Positions 24,176-33,408 are shown, counted from the first letter of the stretch. The stretch is DNA of 64,000 bases from Hymenobacter baengnokdamensis (GCF_008728635.1 NZ_CP044285.1:992001-1056000), one strand, 5' to 3'. The notes: a model not told the origin generated them from the letters alone. Numbers and translations: made by a program.

Positions 24176-25633
24176 TTAAATGGGGTACTGCCGGGGCTCG
24201 TGCTGCACGGTTACCCACTGCACGCGGGTCATCTCGTCCATTACCCATTCGCCGCCAAAGCGACCCAGGCCCGACTCGCGCTCGCCGCCAAACGGGGCGT
24301 TGGGCTCATCGTTGACACTCTGGTCGTTGACGTGAATCATGCCGGTTTCTACCTGGCGGGCCAGCTGCACGCCGCGGTCTACGTTGCGGGTGTGCAGCGC
24401 CCCACTCAGGCCAAAGTCCAGCTCATTAGCCAGCTTCAGCATTTCTTGGTCGTCTTTAAAGGGAATGAGCACGGCCACCGGGCCAAAGATTTCGTTGCGT
24501 GCGATAGGCATATCGTTGCGCACGCCGCTCATTACGGTTGGGTGCAGCACCGCGCCTTCGGCCTGGCCGCCGCACTCAATTTTGGCACCCTGGGCTACGC
24601 TTTCCGCCATATCCTTCTGAATGCGCTGCACCTGCTTGTCATCGATGAGCGGGCCGATGTCAGTAGCCTGGTCGCGCGGGTCGCCTACTTTCAGCGCCTT
24701 CGTGCGGGCCACCAGCTTGTCGCGAAATTCGTCGTATACCGCCTCGTGCACCAGAAAGCGGTTCACGGCCATGCAAATCTGGCCTTGGTGCATAAACTTG
24801 CCCATCATGGCAGCGGCTACGGCCAAGTCGATATCCGCATCTTCGAGCACGATAAAAACGTTGTTGCCGCCCAGTTCCAGCGCTACTTTCTTCAGGCTTT
24901 CGCCAGCCAGCTTGACAATGCCTTTGCCCACCGGCGTCGAGCCGGTAAAGGAAATAAGCTTCGGAATAGGATGCGTTACGAAGGCATCGCCGATGGTCGA
25001 CGACTTGCCGATGACCACGTTGAACACACCTTTGGGCAGGCCGGCTTCCTCAAATAGCTTGGCCAGCAGGGTGCCGCCCGTAGCCGGGGTTTGCGAAGCG
25101 GGCTTCACCACAATAGCGTTGCCGCAGCCCAGCGCCGGCGCAATGGAGCGCATCGACAAATGCACCGGAAAATTCCAGGGGCTGATAATGCCAATGACCC
25201 CCAGGGGCTTGCGGTACACGCGGCTTTCCTTGCCGGGCGTACTGGAAGGCAGAATAAACCCGTGCAGCCGGCTTGGGAAGGACGAAGCTTCGAGAATTAC
25301 CTCGCGGGCCAGCATCACCTCAATCTCGCCTTTGGCGTGGGCGCCGCCGGCTTCCTGCGCTATCCAGTGAGCAAACTCGTCTTTGCGCTGAAGCAAAATG
25401 TCGGCGGCTTTCAGCAGAACATCGCGGCGCTCCTGAGGTAGCAGCGCCGCCCACGCCACGCCGGCGCGCCGGGCGGCCTCATAGGCTTCGTTCAGCTCAT
25501 TGAGGCCCGCACATTTGATGTCGAGCAGCACGGAGTTGTCGTAGGGGTTTATATCCTGAATAACGTCCTGCTCCTGGCCGTCGCGCCAGACGCCATCGAT
25601 AAATTGCTTGTTCAGCTCTTGATAAGGTTGCAT
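24176..25633 (-). CDS. NAD(P)-dependent aldehyde dehydrogenase
   Basis: 485 residues, standard for the ALDH superfamily, which oxidises aldehydes to acids. The cofactor site shows SPWNFPVHLSMRSIAPAL and FTGSTPVGKGI. The general base is Glu253 in ALELGGNN and the nucleophile is Cys287 in HQGQICMAV. The C-terminal PFGGERESGLGRFGG is typical of vanillin/benzaldehyde-dehydrogenase-like members, so an aromatic aldehyde is possible but not shown. It is cytoplasmic and encoded alone. Confidence 0.95.
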   Translation of the reverse strand: MQPYQELNKQFIDGVWRDGQEQDVIQDINPYDNSVLLDIKCAGLNELNEAYEAARRAGVAWAALLPQERRDVLLKAADILLQRKDEFAHWIAQEAGGAHAKGEIEVMLAREVILEASSFPSRLHGFILPSSTPGKESRVYRKPLGVIGIISPWNFPVHLSMRSIAPALGCGNAIVVKPASQTPATGGTLLAKLFEEAGLPKGVFNVVIGKSSTIGDAFVTHPIPKLISFTGSTPVGKGIVKLAGESLKKVALELGGNNVFIVLEDADIDLAVAAAMMGKFMHQGQICMAVNRFLVHEAVYDEFRDKLVARTKALKVGDPRDQATDIGPLIDDKQVQRIQKDMAESVAQGAKIECGGQAEGAVLHPTVMSGVRNDMPIARNEIFGPVAVLIPFKDDQEMLKLANELDFGLSGALHTRNVDRGVQLARQVETGMIHVNDQSVNDEPNAPFGGERESGLGRFGGEWVMDEMTRVQWVTVQHEPRQYPI

Positions 25634-25902
25634 AAGTTGTGGAAAAGAAGAGGTGAGGATGGACAGCTGAGGGCCGCGCCAGTTAACTAAAATGGTGGGA
25701 GGTAAATCAGATTAAATAGGCTTTTGTTTATAAATCGAAAGGCTAACGCAGCCCGAAGCGCAGAGAGTTTGCAGCTTAAAGGGCGACTTGTTCAGCTATA
25801 AAGCAAGAATTTCTGCGGGCTGGCGGCCCGGCTTTTCGGCCGTTCTCCTAAATGCGTGCTAGCTTGGCGCACCGTTCATTTTCAGGCGGCTGCTTTTTAC
25901 TC

Positions 25903-26973
25903 ATGATGCTTTCTGCTACTTTACGCTGGGCCTGCGGAGCGCTGTGCGCTACCGCTTTACTTACCGCCTGCCAATCTGGCCCCGCCGGCAGCCCGGCCAC
26001 TACCTCAACCGGCGTCGCCTATTTCCCGGCTCCCGAAGCGGGCGTGAAAACGGGTGGCATCCAGGTTATTCCCATAACCACACCCAAGGGTAAGTTCAAC
26101 GTCTGGACCAAGCGCTTCGGCAACAACCCGAAAATCAAGGTGCTGCTGCTCAACGGCGGGCCGGGCGCCACGCACGAGTATTTCGAGTGCATGGAAAGCT
26201 TTCTGCCGCAGCAGAATATAGAGTTTATCTACTATGACCAGCTCGGCTGCGGCAACTCCGACAACCCCCACGATACCTCCATGTGGAGCCTGCCGCGCTA
26301 CGTAGAGGAAGTAGAGCAGGTACGCCAGGCTCTGAATCTCAATAAGGATAACTTCTACCTGCTGGGGCATTCGTGGGGTGGCATCCTGGCCGCCGAGTAC
26401 GCATTCAAGTACCAGCAAAATCTCAAAGGTCTCATTATTAGCAATATGATGATGAGCTGCCCGGCCTACGGCAAATATGCCGAAGACGTGCTGGCCAAGC
26501 AGATGAAGCCCGAGGTGCTGGCCGAAATCCGGCAAATCGAAGCCAAAAAAGATTTCGACAACCCGCGCTACATGGGCCTGCTGGAGCCCAATTTCTACGC
26601 CCAGCACCTGTGCCGTATCGTGCCTAACCCCGAGCCCATCACCCGCTCAATGGGCAAGCTCAACAAGTCGCTCTACGTGACCATGCAGGGCCCCAGCGAG
26701 TTCGGCGTAGCCGGCAAGCTTGTCAATTGGGACCGTACCAAGGACCTGCCCAAGCTGACGGTGCCCGTACTCAGCATCGGTGGCAAGTACGATACCATGG
26801 ACCCGGCCCACATGGCCTGGATTGCTACCCAGGTCAAAAATGGCAACTCGCTCATATGCCCCCAGGGCAGCCACATGAGCATGTACGACGACCAGCAGAC
26901 CTACATGAAAGGCTTCATTACCTTCCTCAAGTCGGTAGATGATGGCTCATTTAAGCCCGGCACCAAGCTATAA
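25903..26973 (+). CDS. Lipoprotein proline-iminopeptidase-like alpha/beta hydrolase
   Basis: 356 residues from the ATG at 25903 (another ATG at 25906). An upstream ATG at 25852 would bury the signal. The start gives a lipoprotein signal MMLSATLRWACGALCATALLTAC, here 23 residues with Cys23 as the lipidation site. The hydrolase part has LLLNGGPGATHEYFE (oxyanion hole) and the elbow GHSWGG (Ser157). The Asp is probably in GGKYDTMDP and the His in GSHMSMYD. This is the tricorn-F1/proline-iminopeptidase group, which releases N-terminal proline. Acting as a lipoprotein, it would process peptides in the periplasm. Confidence 0.9.
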   Translation: MMLSATLRWACGALCATALLTACQSGPAGSPATTSTGVAYFPAPEAGVKTGGIQVIPITTPKGKFNVWTKRFGNNPKIKVLLLNGGPGATHEYFECMESFLPQQNIEFIYYDQLGCGNSDNPHDTSMWSLPRYVEEVEQVRQALNLNKDNFYLLGHSWGGILAAEYAFKYQQNLKGLIISNMMMSCPAYGKYAEDVLAKQMKPEVLAEIRQIEAKKDFDNPRYMGLLEPNFYAQHLCRIVPNPEPITRSMGKLNKSLYVTMQGPSEFGVAGKLVNWDRTKDLPKLTVPVLSIGGKYDTMDPAHMAWIATQVKNGNSLICPQGSHMSMYDDQQTYMKGFITFLKSVDDGSFKPGTKL

Positions 26974-26983
26974 AAAGTAATGT

Positions 26984-27053
26984 AAAAAGCCGGGGTAATG
27001 CTTCATCCTGTTCTGGAAGCCGGAACAGAAAGTGAGCGTTACCACGGCTTTTT
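26984..27053. terminator. Bidirectional terminator between convergent genes
   Basis: AAAAAGCC at 26984 pairs with GGCTTTTT ending at 27053, with GGTAATGC/GCGTTACC inside and a further hairpin (CTGTTCTGG/CCGGAACAG) in the loop. T-runs are present on both strands. Confidence 0.75.
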
Positions 27054-27060
27054 AGTGCTG

Positions 27061-28137
27061 TTAAAAAGGAACTGTTACCTCCACTACCTGGGCGGCCCGC
27101 CGGCCGCTGCTAATGCCGGGTATCCAGGCCGGGCCTTCGCACACCAGGCGCTGGGCTTCGGCGTCGTAGTCGGCGCGCAGGCCATGTAGCACACTGACTT
27201 GCTGTATTTTGCCATCAGCGCCGATGGTCAGGCTCAGCTTTACCGTACCGGTTAGTTTGGGTTCGGGCGTTTCCGGCTGAAAGCTGGCGGCATCGTGCCG
27301 CAGCTTTTCGCGCAGGGCCGGGTAGCCACCGGCCGGCACCGGCAGTACCCTGGGGCCGGCTGGCATAGCTGCGTCGTGTACCAGTGCCGGTTCGGAGGCG
27401 GGGTTAGCTTTGGCGACTGCCAGGCGGCGGGTATGCATAGCGAGCGTAGCGGTATCCGCGGGTGCCACGGCCAAAGCCGGTGCTTGCGTAGGCGCGGCGG
27501 CTACAGCCTCGCTTGCCAGGGGCTGGCTTTCAGCGGGTTGGCGCCGAGCAAGAACATCTTCTTTTTTATATATTCCTGCCCGGTGCCTGCCTTGTGCGGC
27601 TGGATGCCTGGCAGCAGGTACAGCGACTACTGCTGTCGCCACTGTGGAGCTAATTGGCTCAGCCGGGGGTACCCCGGTCGCAACAGTTGGTGCGACGCGT
27701 GCTGCCGGCGCAGGAGTTGTCGCAACCGGGCCGTTCCGTTCCGTAACCGGTTGGCCCGGCGTGAGGTAGCGCTGCTGCCAGGTCCACCAGCCGCCGGCCA
27801 CCAGGCCCAGCAGCAGAGTAGCCGCTGCTGCCAGCTGCGGAGCCAGCCACCGGTGCTGCCGCGACCCCAGCTGCTGCCGGGCCGGGGCTGCCTGCTGTAG
27901 CACGCGCTTGCGCAGGCGCTGCTGCAGCTGCTGCAGCGCCTGGTCGGTGGTGGCAGGCGGCGTTTGCAGCAGGCCGTCGAGGATATCGGCACAGCGCTGG
28001 CAGGCCAGGGTGTGCGCTTCGACCCGGTGCTGCGCGGCCGGGGCCAGCGAACCCGCCGCGTACTGCCGCAGTAATGCCACTGGCAGGTGGGCACCGGCCG
28101 GAGCAGTAGCGTTGAGCAGCGGGTTGGTAGGCAGCAT
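27061..28137 (-). CDS. Anti-sigma factor fused to a TonB-like C-terminal domain
   Basis: 358 residues. The N-terminus has a zinc-finger anti-sigma motif, His42-xxx-Cys46-xx-Cys49 (AHTLACQRC). One membrane helix follows (about 95-115, AAAATLLLGLVAGGWW), then a long Pro/Ala-rich periplasmic linker. The C-terminal about 80 residues (GTVKLSLTIGADGKIQQVSV to the final VVEVTVPF) match the TonB C-terminal domain. The gene follows an ECF sigma factor by 64 bases, so it most likely holds that factor at the membrane. The TonB-like end could contact an outer-membrane or periplasmic partner that gives the release signal; this is inference. Confidence 0.85.
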   Translation of the reverse strand: MLPTNPLLNATAPAGAHLPVALLRQYAAGSLAPAAQHRVEAHTLACQRCADILDGLLQTPPATTDQALQQLQQRLRKRVLQQAAPARQQLGSRQHRWLAPQLAAAATLLLGLVAGGWWTWQQRYLTPGQPVTERNGPVATTPAPAARVAPTVATGVPPAEPISSTVATAVVAVPAARHPAAQGRHRAGIYKKEDVLARRQPAESQPLASEAVAAAPTQAPALAVAPADTATLAMHTRRLAVAKANPASEPALVHDAAMPAGPRVLPVPAGGYPALREKLRHDAASFQPETPEPKLTGTVKLSLTIGADGKIQQVSVLHGLRADYDAEAQRLVCEGPAWIPGISSGRRAAQVVEVTVPF

Positions 28138-28201
28138 TTTTAGTGTAAGTAAAAGTTAAAAAGCAGGAAGTGGGGGTCAGGAGGTAATGCTTTCGTTGTC
28201 G

Positions 28202-28831
28202 CTACTCAGGCGCAGCTTTTTTTTCCAGCTCGCGCCTGAGCATACGGCGGCCGTTCTGAAGGTGGCTTTTGACGAGGTTGAGAGCCAGCCCAGTCGCGGC
28301 CCCAATTTCCTGATACGATTTTTCTTCCAAATAAAACAGCTCCAGGCAGCGGCGCTGTTCGGCAGGTAGCTGGCTCAGGGCCAGCTCCAGGGCCTGCAGG
28401 TCGGCTTCGTGCAGGGTGGCTTCTTCGGCCTCGGCCTCGGCACTGGGTAGATGCCGGGCGGCGGCCATTTCCACATCGGTGGCATCGGGCAACAGCAGCA
28501 GGGGGCCGCCGCTGGCCGTGCCGCGCTGCCGGGCGCGCAGCTCCATTAGGCAAAAATTGCGGGCCGTGGCGTAGAGCCAGGCCGGAAAGTTGTCGGGGCT
28601 ATGCGTGCGCAGCTTCCCGACCAGCTGCTCAAATAGCTGCATGGCCGCATCCTGGGCATCTTCGTCGGGCGGGGCCAGGTAGCGGCGGCACACCGCAAAT
28701 ACTTCGGGCAGGTGGCGCTCGTACAAAATACCCAGCTCGGCTACGTTGCCGCCCTGGCGGTAGCGAGCCAGCACTTCCTGGTCGGAAAGTGCGGTAGCAG
28801 AAACAACGGTGGCACGGCGGCGAAACAACAC
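28202..28831 (-). CDS. RNA polymerase sigma-70 factor, ECF type
   Basis: 209 residues. Region 2 spans about 20-95 (LGILYERHLPEVFAVCRRYL, DAAMQLFEQL, FPAWLYATARNFCLMELRA). Region 4 lies at about 145-195 (LSQLPAEQRRCLELFYLEE, SYQEIGAATGLALNLVKSHL as the helix-turn-helix). The acidic linker between them contains several Glu. It redirects RNA polymerase to a set of stress or envelope genes. The anti-sigma factor is encoded just downstream in the same direction, a common regulatory pair. Confidence 0.94.
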   Translation of the reverse strand: MLFRRRATVVSATALSDQEVLARYRQGGNVAELGILYERHLPEVFAVCRRYLAPPDEDAQDAAMQLFEQLVGKLRTHSPDNFPAWLYATARNFCLMELRARQRGTASGGPLLLLPDATDVEMAAARHLPSAEAEAEEATLHEADLQALELALSQLPAEQRRCLELFYLEEKSYQEIGAATGLALNLVKSHLQNGRRMLRRELEKKAAPE

Positions 28832-28938
28832 GCTGGCAAAGTACGCCTGCCGCGCCCGACCGGCGTTCAGAGAATAACCCAGGCCTCGCGGGCAGGCCGT
28901 AGGCGCAGTGGGCTGGCTCGCGGGCTAGCGGGGTAGGC

Positions 28939-29298
28939 TTACTTAGCTCGCTGCTGCGCCCGTTTGTGGGTAGTGCCCAGGTTGTTGCCGGCCGCGCTTA
29001 GCTGGGCATCCAGCTTGGCGCCGGCTTCTTTCAGCTTAGCTTCCGCTTTAGCCCCGGCAGCATCGAGCTTGTCGCCGGCCTTCTCCAGCTTGGCGTCCAG
29101 CTTATCGCCCGCCTTGTCCAGCCTGGCAGCGGCCTGGTCCAGCTTCGCGCTCGCCGCATCGAGCCCGTCGGTAGTCTGGCGGGTAGTAGTGGTGGTCGTG
29201 CCGTCATCCTTGGTTGTAGTCTGGCTGTCAGTTGAAGTGCAGGCAGTAGCTGCTAAGCCAATAAGTACCGTCAGCAGGGCTTTTGGGAAAAGGTGCAT
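28939..29298 (-). CDS. Lipoprotein with LDxAxxKLDxA helical repeats
   Basis: 119 residues from the ATG at 29298; the upstream start would add 15 residues before the signal. The signal MHLFPKALLTVLIGLAATAC is a lipobox type. A Thr-rich linker is followed by 11-residue-like repeats built on LDxAxAKLDKAGDKLDAKLEKAG. These predict an amphipathic, highly charged helix with apolipoprotein-like periodicity. Its role is not known; proteins of this shape may act as spacers between the outer membrane and peptidoglycan. Confidence 0.75.
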   Translation of the reverse strand: MHLFPKALLTVLIGLAATACTSTDSQTTTKDDGTTTTTTRQTTDGLDAASAKLDQAAARLDKAGDKLDAKLEKAGDKLDAAGAKAEAKLKEAGAKLDAQLSAAGNNLGTTHKRAQQRAK

Positions 29299-29448
29299 GG
29301 AAAAATTTAAACGGAGTAAATGAGAAATAAGGCGGTTTTTCATCTTGGCCGACTAAAAGTAACCGTGGCCGTTGGGCCATGAACTAACTTTTTTGTAGTG
29401 GCTCAAGTATAGCCAGCTAATCTATTCTTTTCCGCACAAATTTCGCTC

Positions 29449-29850
29449 ATGGACTCTACTGCCTCGACCCCGCACACCCCACCCGCTCCCGAAGTTCAGC
29501 TGCACGTCAGCGATGAGCAGAATACGGCTTTGCTTACCGACACCCTCAGCCTGCTTGGCCACGGCCTGCCCAATGCCGATGGCGCCACCGGGCTCCGGGA
29601 GCTGGAGCGCTGGGAAACTGTGCTGGCGGCAAGCGACCGGCCCGGCCTGGCTAAGATTAAGCAGGAAATCAAGGTGTTACGCGAAGCGCTGAGTGCTTCT
29701 GACACCCAGGGCCACGAAATTGCCGAAATCCTGGCCAGCCTCGGCGCCGAAGCTGCCAAGGTAGCCGACGAGTCGGCCAATGGCTATTCGGCGGCGCTGC
29801 ATAACTTAAGCAAGGTACTTATCAAGGCCAGCAACCTGCTTTCGCGGTAG
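29449..29850 (+). CDS. Helical protein of unknown function
   Basis: 133 residues. The N-terminal 20 residues are Thr/Pro-rich and the rest is predicted helical (ALLTDTLSLLGHGL, LREALSASDTQGHEIAEILASLGAEAA). No signal peptide. The frame is clean and the codon use fits the neighbourhood. I do not recognise a family. It may be a cytoplasmic helical-bundle protein. Confidence 0.6.
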   Translation: MDSTASTPHTPPAPEVQLHVSDEQNTALLTDTLSLLGHGLPNADGATGLRELERWETVLAASDRPGLAKIKQEIKVLREALSASDTQGHEIAEILASLGAEAAKVADESANGYSAALHNLSKVLIKASNLLSR

Positions 29851-29974
29851 TAGCGCGGCGGCCCATCCGGCCCCCGATGCAGTGCACGCCGGGTACTCTG
29901 CCAGTGGGGCCGGGTAGGCCGTCGTGCGTTCCGGCCGTTGGTGCCCGACCTTTGCGCGCCTAAGCAGATGCGCT

Positions 29975-30991
29975 ATGATTACCCTTTACGACCCTTTTGA
30001 GGGAATGCAGTTCGGCCTTGGTCGCTGCTTTCTTACCGGTCAGCCCGTTGGGCCCCACGATACTATCGCGGTATTTCCGGAGTGGCTGCAAGCTGCTTAT
30101 GACCTGGCCGACCGCCCCATTTACTTGCTCGACCAGAGCCAGACTACCTACGCGGCCCTGCGCCTGCCGCTTGCGCCCGCGCTGCATCCGCGCCTCGCTG
30201 CGCTGGAGGCCAGGGTGCAGGCCGCGGCCCAGGCCGGCCCGGCCGCGCTGCGGGCCCTGCCGCCCGCCCAGCTGTGGCAGTGGGTCGGCAAAATATTCTA
30301 CGGCATCTTTGTCACGGAGCTGCTTCAGCAGCAGGAGCCACTTATCAAGCCCCAGTACCCGCTGGCGGAAAATGCCCAGCTGGTGCAGCGCTTTCGCACG
30401 TTTTTTCAGCTGCTGCAAGGGCTGCGCGTTCCTACCGACTACGCCGATTTCGTGCCGGGCTCCGTCTTTGTGCTTGAGGCCGATGCTGCTTACGACGCGC
30501 CGGCGTTCGAGTACGACGACGACCTCAATACGCTGGTTTTCAGTGTAAAGATGGGTAATGCGGTGGTCGTGGCTACGCTCATTGATATTGGCCTCATTGG
30601 CAAAGCCATGCGCCAGGTAACAGCCGATGCGCAGCGCCCCCTGCATCCGGCCCAGCTGGCGGAGTTTAAGGCCCGGACGTATTACGCGGCCTACCTGCTG
30701 GGGGTGGTGCCCGATATTTATCCGCGCCGGCCCACGCCCGCCGATGCGCCCGGTGCCGAGCTGGTGCTCGACGCGCTAATCGACGATGTGACCTCAACTA
30801 TTTTCAGCCCCTGGGAAAACCTCGCCTACGGCCACACGCTTACCGGGCTCTGGCACCGCTGGGGGCTCACCGAAGAAATTATCCTGCGTAACCCGTTCCA
30901 GCCGCTGAGCTTGCTCTACAATGCCGCCGGCGCCCCGCAGTCGGCCGCCGAAGCCGCCGAGCAGCTGGTAGTACTGACCTACAAAAGCTGA
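29975..30991 (+). CDS. Conserved hypothetical protein
   Basis: 338 residues from the ATG at 29975, which is preferred because it begins at ITLYDPFEGMQFGLGRCFLTG. No signal peptide and no membrane segments. The start resembles proteins with an N-terminal zinc-ribbon-like LTGQ segment (YDPFEG..LGRCFLTGQPVGPHDTI), but only one Cys is present, so no zinc site is claimed. The middle has a Tyr/Leu-rich helical region and the C-terminal part an Asp-rich loop. A GACCTTTG box at 29947-29954 could be its promoter. The function is unknown. Confidence 0.65.
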   Translation: MITLYDPFEGMQFGLGRCFLTGQPVGPHDTIAVFPEWLQAAYDLADRPIYLLDQSQTTYAALRLPLAPALHPRLAALEARVQAAAQAGPAALRALPPAQLWQWVGKIFYGIFVTELLQQQEPLIKPQYPLAENAQLVQRFRTFFQLLQGLRVPTDYADFVPGSVFVLEADAAYDAPAFEYDDDLNTLVFSVKMGNAVVVATLIDIGLIGKAMRQVTADAQRPLHPAQLAEFKARTYYAAYLLGVVPDIYPRRPTPADAPGAELVLDALIDDVTSTIFSPWENLAYGHTLTGLWHRWGLTEEIILRNPFQPLSLLYNAAGAPQSAAEAAEQLVVLTYKS

Positions 30992-31113
30992 AAAATGAGG
31001 CATCTGCGGAGGAGGTAACTTTTCTGCAAACCAAACAGCGGCCCCAGCCCGGCCGTATGCTAACCCCGGCCCCACCCATGGAGCCGGGGGTTTGTTTATT
31101 AATTTTTTACTAT

Positions 31114-32304
31114 ATGAAGAAGAGAATTTCTATGCTCGCCGCTGCGCCGGTTGCGGCGCTGGGCTTGCTGCTGGGCGGCTGCAACTCGGGCGGCACGGCC
31201 CACGCCGACCGGCCGCGCGGCACCATTCCCGCCGACTCGACGGCTACCCATGTGCCTGCTTCCGCGCCGGCCGGCTCACCGCTTACTGTTGTGGCCGAAT
31301 TTACCGACCCGCAGGTGACGGGCGTAGCGGTAGCGCCGGGCGGCAAGGTCTTCGCCATTTCGCCGCGCTGGGATTATAACCCGACGTTTCCGGTGGCGCT
31401 GGTTGGGGCCAATAATACGCTCGCGCCTTACCCCGATGCCGGCTGGTGCATGTGGAACGACTCGGTGAAAGCCGAGCCCCAGAAGCACTGGATTTGCCCG
31501 CAGGCCGGCTACGTCGATAAGCAGGGTATGCTGTGGATAGTGGACCCCGCCGCGCCCGGCCTCAAGTTTACGGTGCCCGGCGGCCCCAAGCTGGTCAAAA
31601 CCGACCCCAAAACCGGCCAGGTACTTCAGACTATTCTCTTCCCTGAAAGTGTGGCCCCGCGCCGCTCGTACCTCAACGACGTGCGCATCGACCTGCAAAA
31701 TAGCTACGCCTACCTCACCGATTCGGGCACGGGCGCGCTGGTAGTGGTCGATTTGAAAACCACAAAGTCGCGGCAGCTGCTGGCTAAGCAGCCTTCCACG
31801 CTGCCCGATAAAGGCTTTATTACCAAGGCTAAGGGCAAGGCCCTGTACGACCCGCAGGGTAAGCCCGGCCAGTTTAAGGCCGATGGCATTGCCTTAAGCA
31901 CCGACAACCAGTATCTCTACTACCGGGCGCTGTCGGGCCACTCGCTCTACCGCATCAAAACGGCGGCTTTGCGCAATGCCGCGCTTAGCGAGGCGCAGCT
32001 GTCGGGCCAGGTTGAGAAGCTGGGCGACGCGCCCGCCTGCGATGGCATGGAAATCGACAGCAAGAATAATCTATACCTGACCGGCTTCGAAAACGGGGAG
32101 ATTTTGCGCCGCACGCCCGCCGGCAAAATTGAAACGGTAGTAAAAGAAGCCCGCCTCGAATGGCCCGATACGTTTAGCTGGGACCCCGACGGCAATACGA
32201 TGTATTTTACCACGTCGGCTATCCACAAAACGCCGCATTGGAACAAAGGCGTAGGGCAGCCCCGCGAGCCGTTCCGCATCTACAAGATGGCGCTGGCAAA
32301 ATAG
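31114..32304 (+). CDS. Lipoprotein of the major royal jelly protein (yellow) family
   Basis: 396 residues from the ATG at 31114. The signal MKKRISMLAAAPVAALGLLLGGC ends in a lipobox Cys. The rest is a beta-propeller: GVAVAPGGKVFAISPRWDYN, then GMLWIVDPAAPGLKF, SYLNDVRIDLQNSYAYLTDSG and DGMEIDSKNNLYLTGFENG. These are MRJP/yellow-family segments, related to the gluconolactonase/SMP-30 fold. The bacterial substrate is unknown. It ends 25 bases inside the opposing 3D-domain gene, so the two 3' ends overlap. Confidence 0.86.
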   Translation: MKKRISMLAAAPVAALGLLLGGCNSGGTAHADRPRGTIPADSTATHVPASAPAGSPLTVVAEFTDPQVTGVAVAPGGKVFAISPRWDYNPTFPVALVGANNTLAPYPDAGWCMWNDSVKAEPQKHWICPQAGYVDKQGMLWIVDPAAPGLKFTVPGGPKLVKTDPKTGQVLQTILFPESVAPRRSYLNDVRIDLQNSYAYLTDSGTGALVVVDLKTTKSRQLLAKQPSTLPDKGFITKAKGKALYDPQGKPGQFKADGIALSTDNQYLYYRALSGHSLYRIKTAALRNAALSEAQLSGQVEKLGDAPACDGMEIDSKNNLYLTGFENGEILRRTPAGKIETVVKEARLEWPDTFSWDPDGNTMYFTTSAIHKTPHWNKGVGQPREPFRIYKMALAK

Positions 32305-32957
32305 TAATCGGGTTTTCCCTTGAAAATCTGCCCGCGGCGCGAGCTAAGTCTGGCCGGCCTTGTGCTTCCCCCAAGCCTGAGGCCGGCCATTGGCTTGTCG
32401 GCAACCCGGTCTGGGGCAGTAGAAGCGGGCATTGCTGCCGGGGGCCGGTAAGCAAGCTGAATTTTAACGTTTTTCGTGAAGATGTCCAGCTTTTCGCGGC
32501 GATGCGTCAGGATATCCATACAGTGGCGGTGCCGCCGGTTCATCGTATCGTGAATAGTATATATTCCGTCGAGCTCGGGCGATATGCCCGTCACCTGTAC
32601 CTTGTCGCCGTATTGAAACTGGCCGCCCCAGCGCGCCAGCAAGTCGTGAGAGAGAGCCATCCAGCGCATTTTGCTGCTGTAGCGGGGCTTAATGCGCGAG
32701 TTGTCGGCCGTTATAAACGGCTCGTCGTCAGTCTGGCCCACTTCGGCCTGATACGCGGTGGCCGTTACGGTATACGTGAGTGGCCGGGCCAGGCGAGTCC
32801 GCTTTTGGGCGGTTCGGGGCATGAGCAGGCGCTTATGGCCCTCGGTAGTGAGAAAGGTGGCCACCCGGTGCGCCCCGGCACTCGTTTTAATGTGATGATG
32901 GGCATGTATCGTCACGGCCGCTAGCAAAACGTTGATTATAATTTTAGCATTATCCAT
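32280..32957 (-). CDS. 3D (RlpA-like double-psi) domain protein
   Basis: 225 residues. After a short hydrophobic start (AKIIINVLLAAVTIHA), the centre shows TYTVTATAYQAEVGQTDD, KMRWMALSHDLLA, GDKVQVTG and DGIYTIHDTMNRRHRHCMDI. This is the pattern of the 3D/DPBB fold seen in MltA and RlpA-type cell-wall proteins, where the Asp residues lie near the active cleft. The C-terminal 60 residues are of low similarity to anything I know. It probably acts on or binds peptidoglycan in the periplasm. Its 3' end overlaps the MRJP gene by 25 bases. Confidence 0.75.
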   Translation of the reverse strand: MDNAKIIINVLLAAVTIHAHHHIKTSAGAHRVATFLTTEGHKRLLMPRTAQKRTRLARPLTYTVTATAYQAEVGQTDDEPFITADNSRIKPRYSSKMRWMALSHDLLARWGGQFQYGDKVQVTGISPELDGIYTIHDTMNRRHRHCMDILTHRREKLDIFTKNVKIQLAYRPPAAMPASTAPDRVADKPMAGLRLGGSTRPARLSSRRGQIFKGKPDYYFASAIL

Positions 32958-33408
32958 CGAATAGCAATTGATTTTGCCGCCACTTTAGCCGGGCGGGATG
33001 AGCATTCTATAAACGCTGCCGATTGGGCAGAAAGGCATTAACGATGAGCCACATGCAATAGTTACAGAAAAATAAATTATCCAATCGGGCTCGCCGTGAG
33101 CGTCCGTAGGCGCGGGTCTTTGGCAAAATAATACCACCTTTCCGCCAGCAAAGCCTGAGGGGTTTAAGTAAAAAAGCCTGCCTTTTTAGCAATTTCAAGC
33201 GGGCGTATTTAGCAGACAACCCAGCTGCCCGCAGGCCTGAATGCAGGCCGGGTTGACTAAATTGGCCACTTAAGTGGAGGAGTGAGAAGCCCAGTTTGTT
33301 TTATCTGCTTGACTGACAAATAAATTTGTGTAGTCGAATGTAGGTTTTAGGGTTATTGTCAGCTACTTTACTTTTGCATCAACTCAGTCGTCCCTTCAGA
33401 TTCCCGCC
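32958..33408. other. Intergenic region before sucA
   Basis: About 450 bases with no convincing gene. A 70-codon open frame on the minus strand (33007-33219) is rich in Arg/Lys/Leu and looks random. The rightmost part is AT-richer and carries the sucA promoter. No RNA or repeat was recognised in the rest. Confidence 0.6.
33345..33376 (+). promoter_or_regulatory. Promoter of sucA
   Basis: TACTTTTG at 33369-33376 fits the TAnnTTTG -7 box. TTTT at 33345-33348, 20 bases upstream, is a plausible -33 element. The sucA ATG is 33 bases after the box. Confidence 0.6.

Noticed and set aside
32238..32924. Open plus-strand frame opposite the 3D-domain gene
   Set aside because: The minus strand shows the 3D-domain motifs in the right order; the plus frame has none and overlaps the end of the MRJP gene.
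33007..33219. 70-codon minus-strand frame in the gap before sucA
   Set aside because: Basic, low-complexity and without a plausible start context; no sign of selection.
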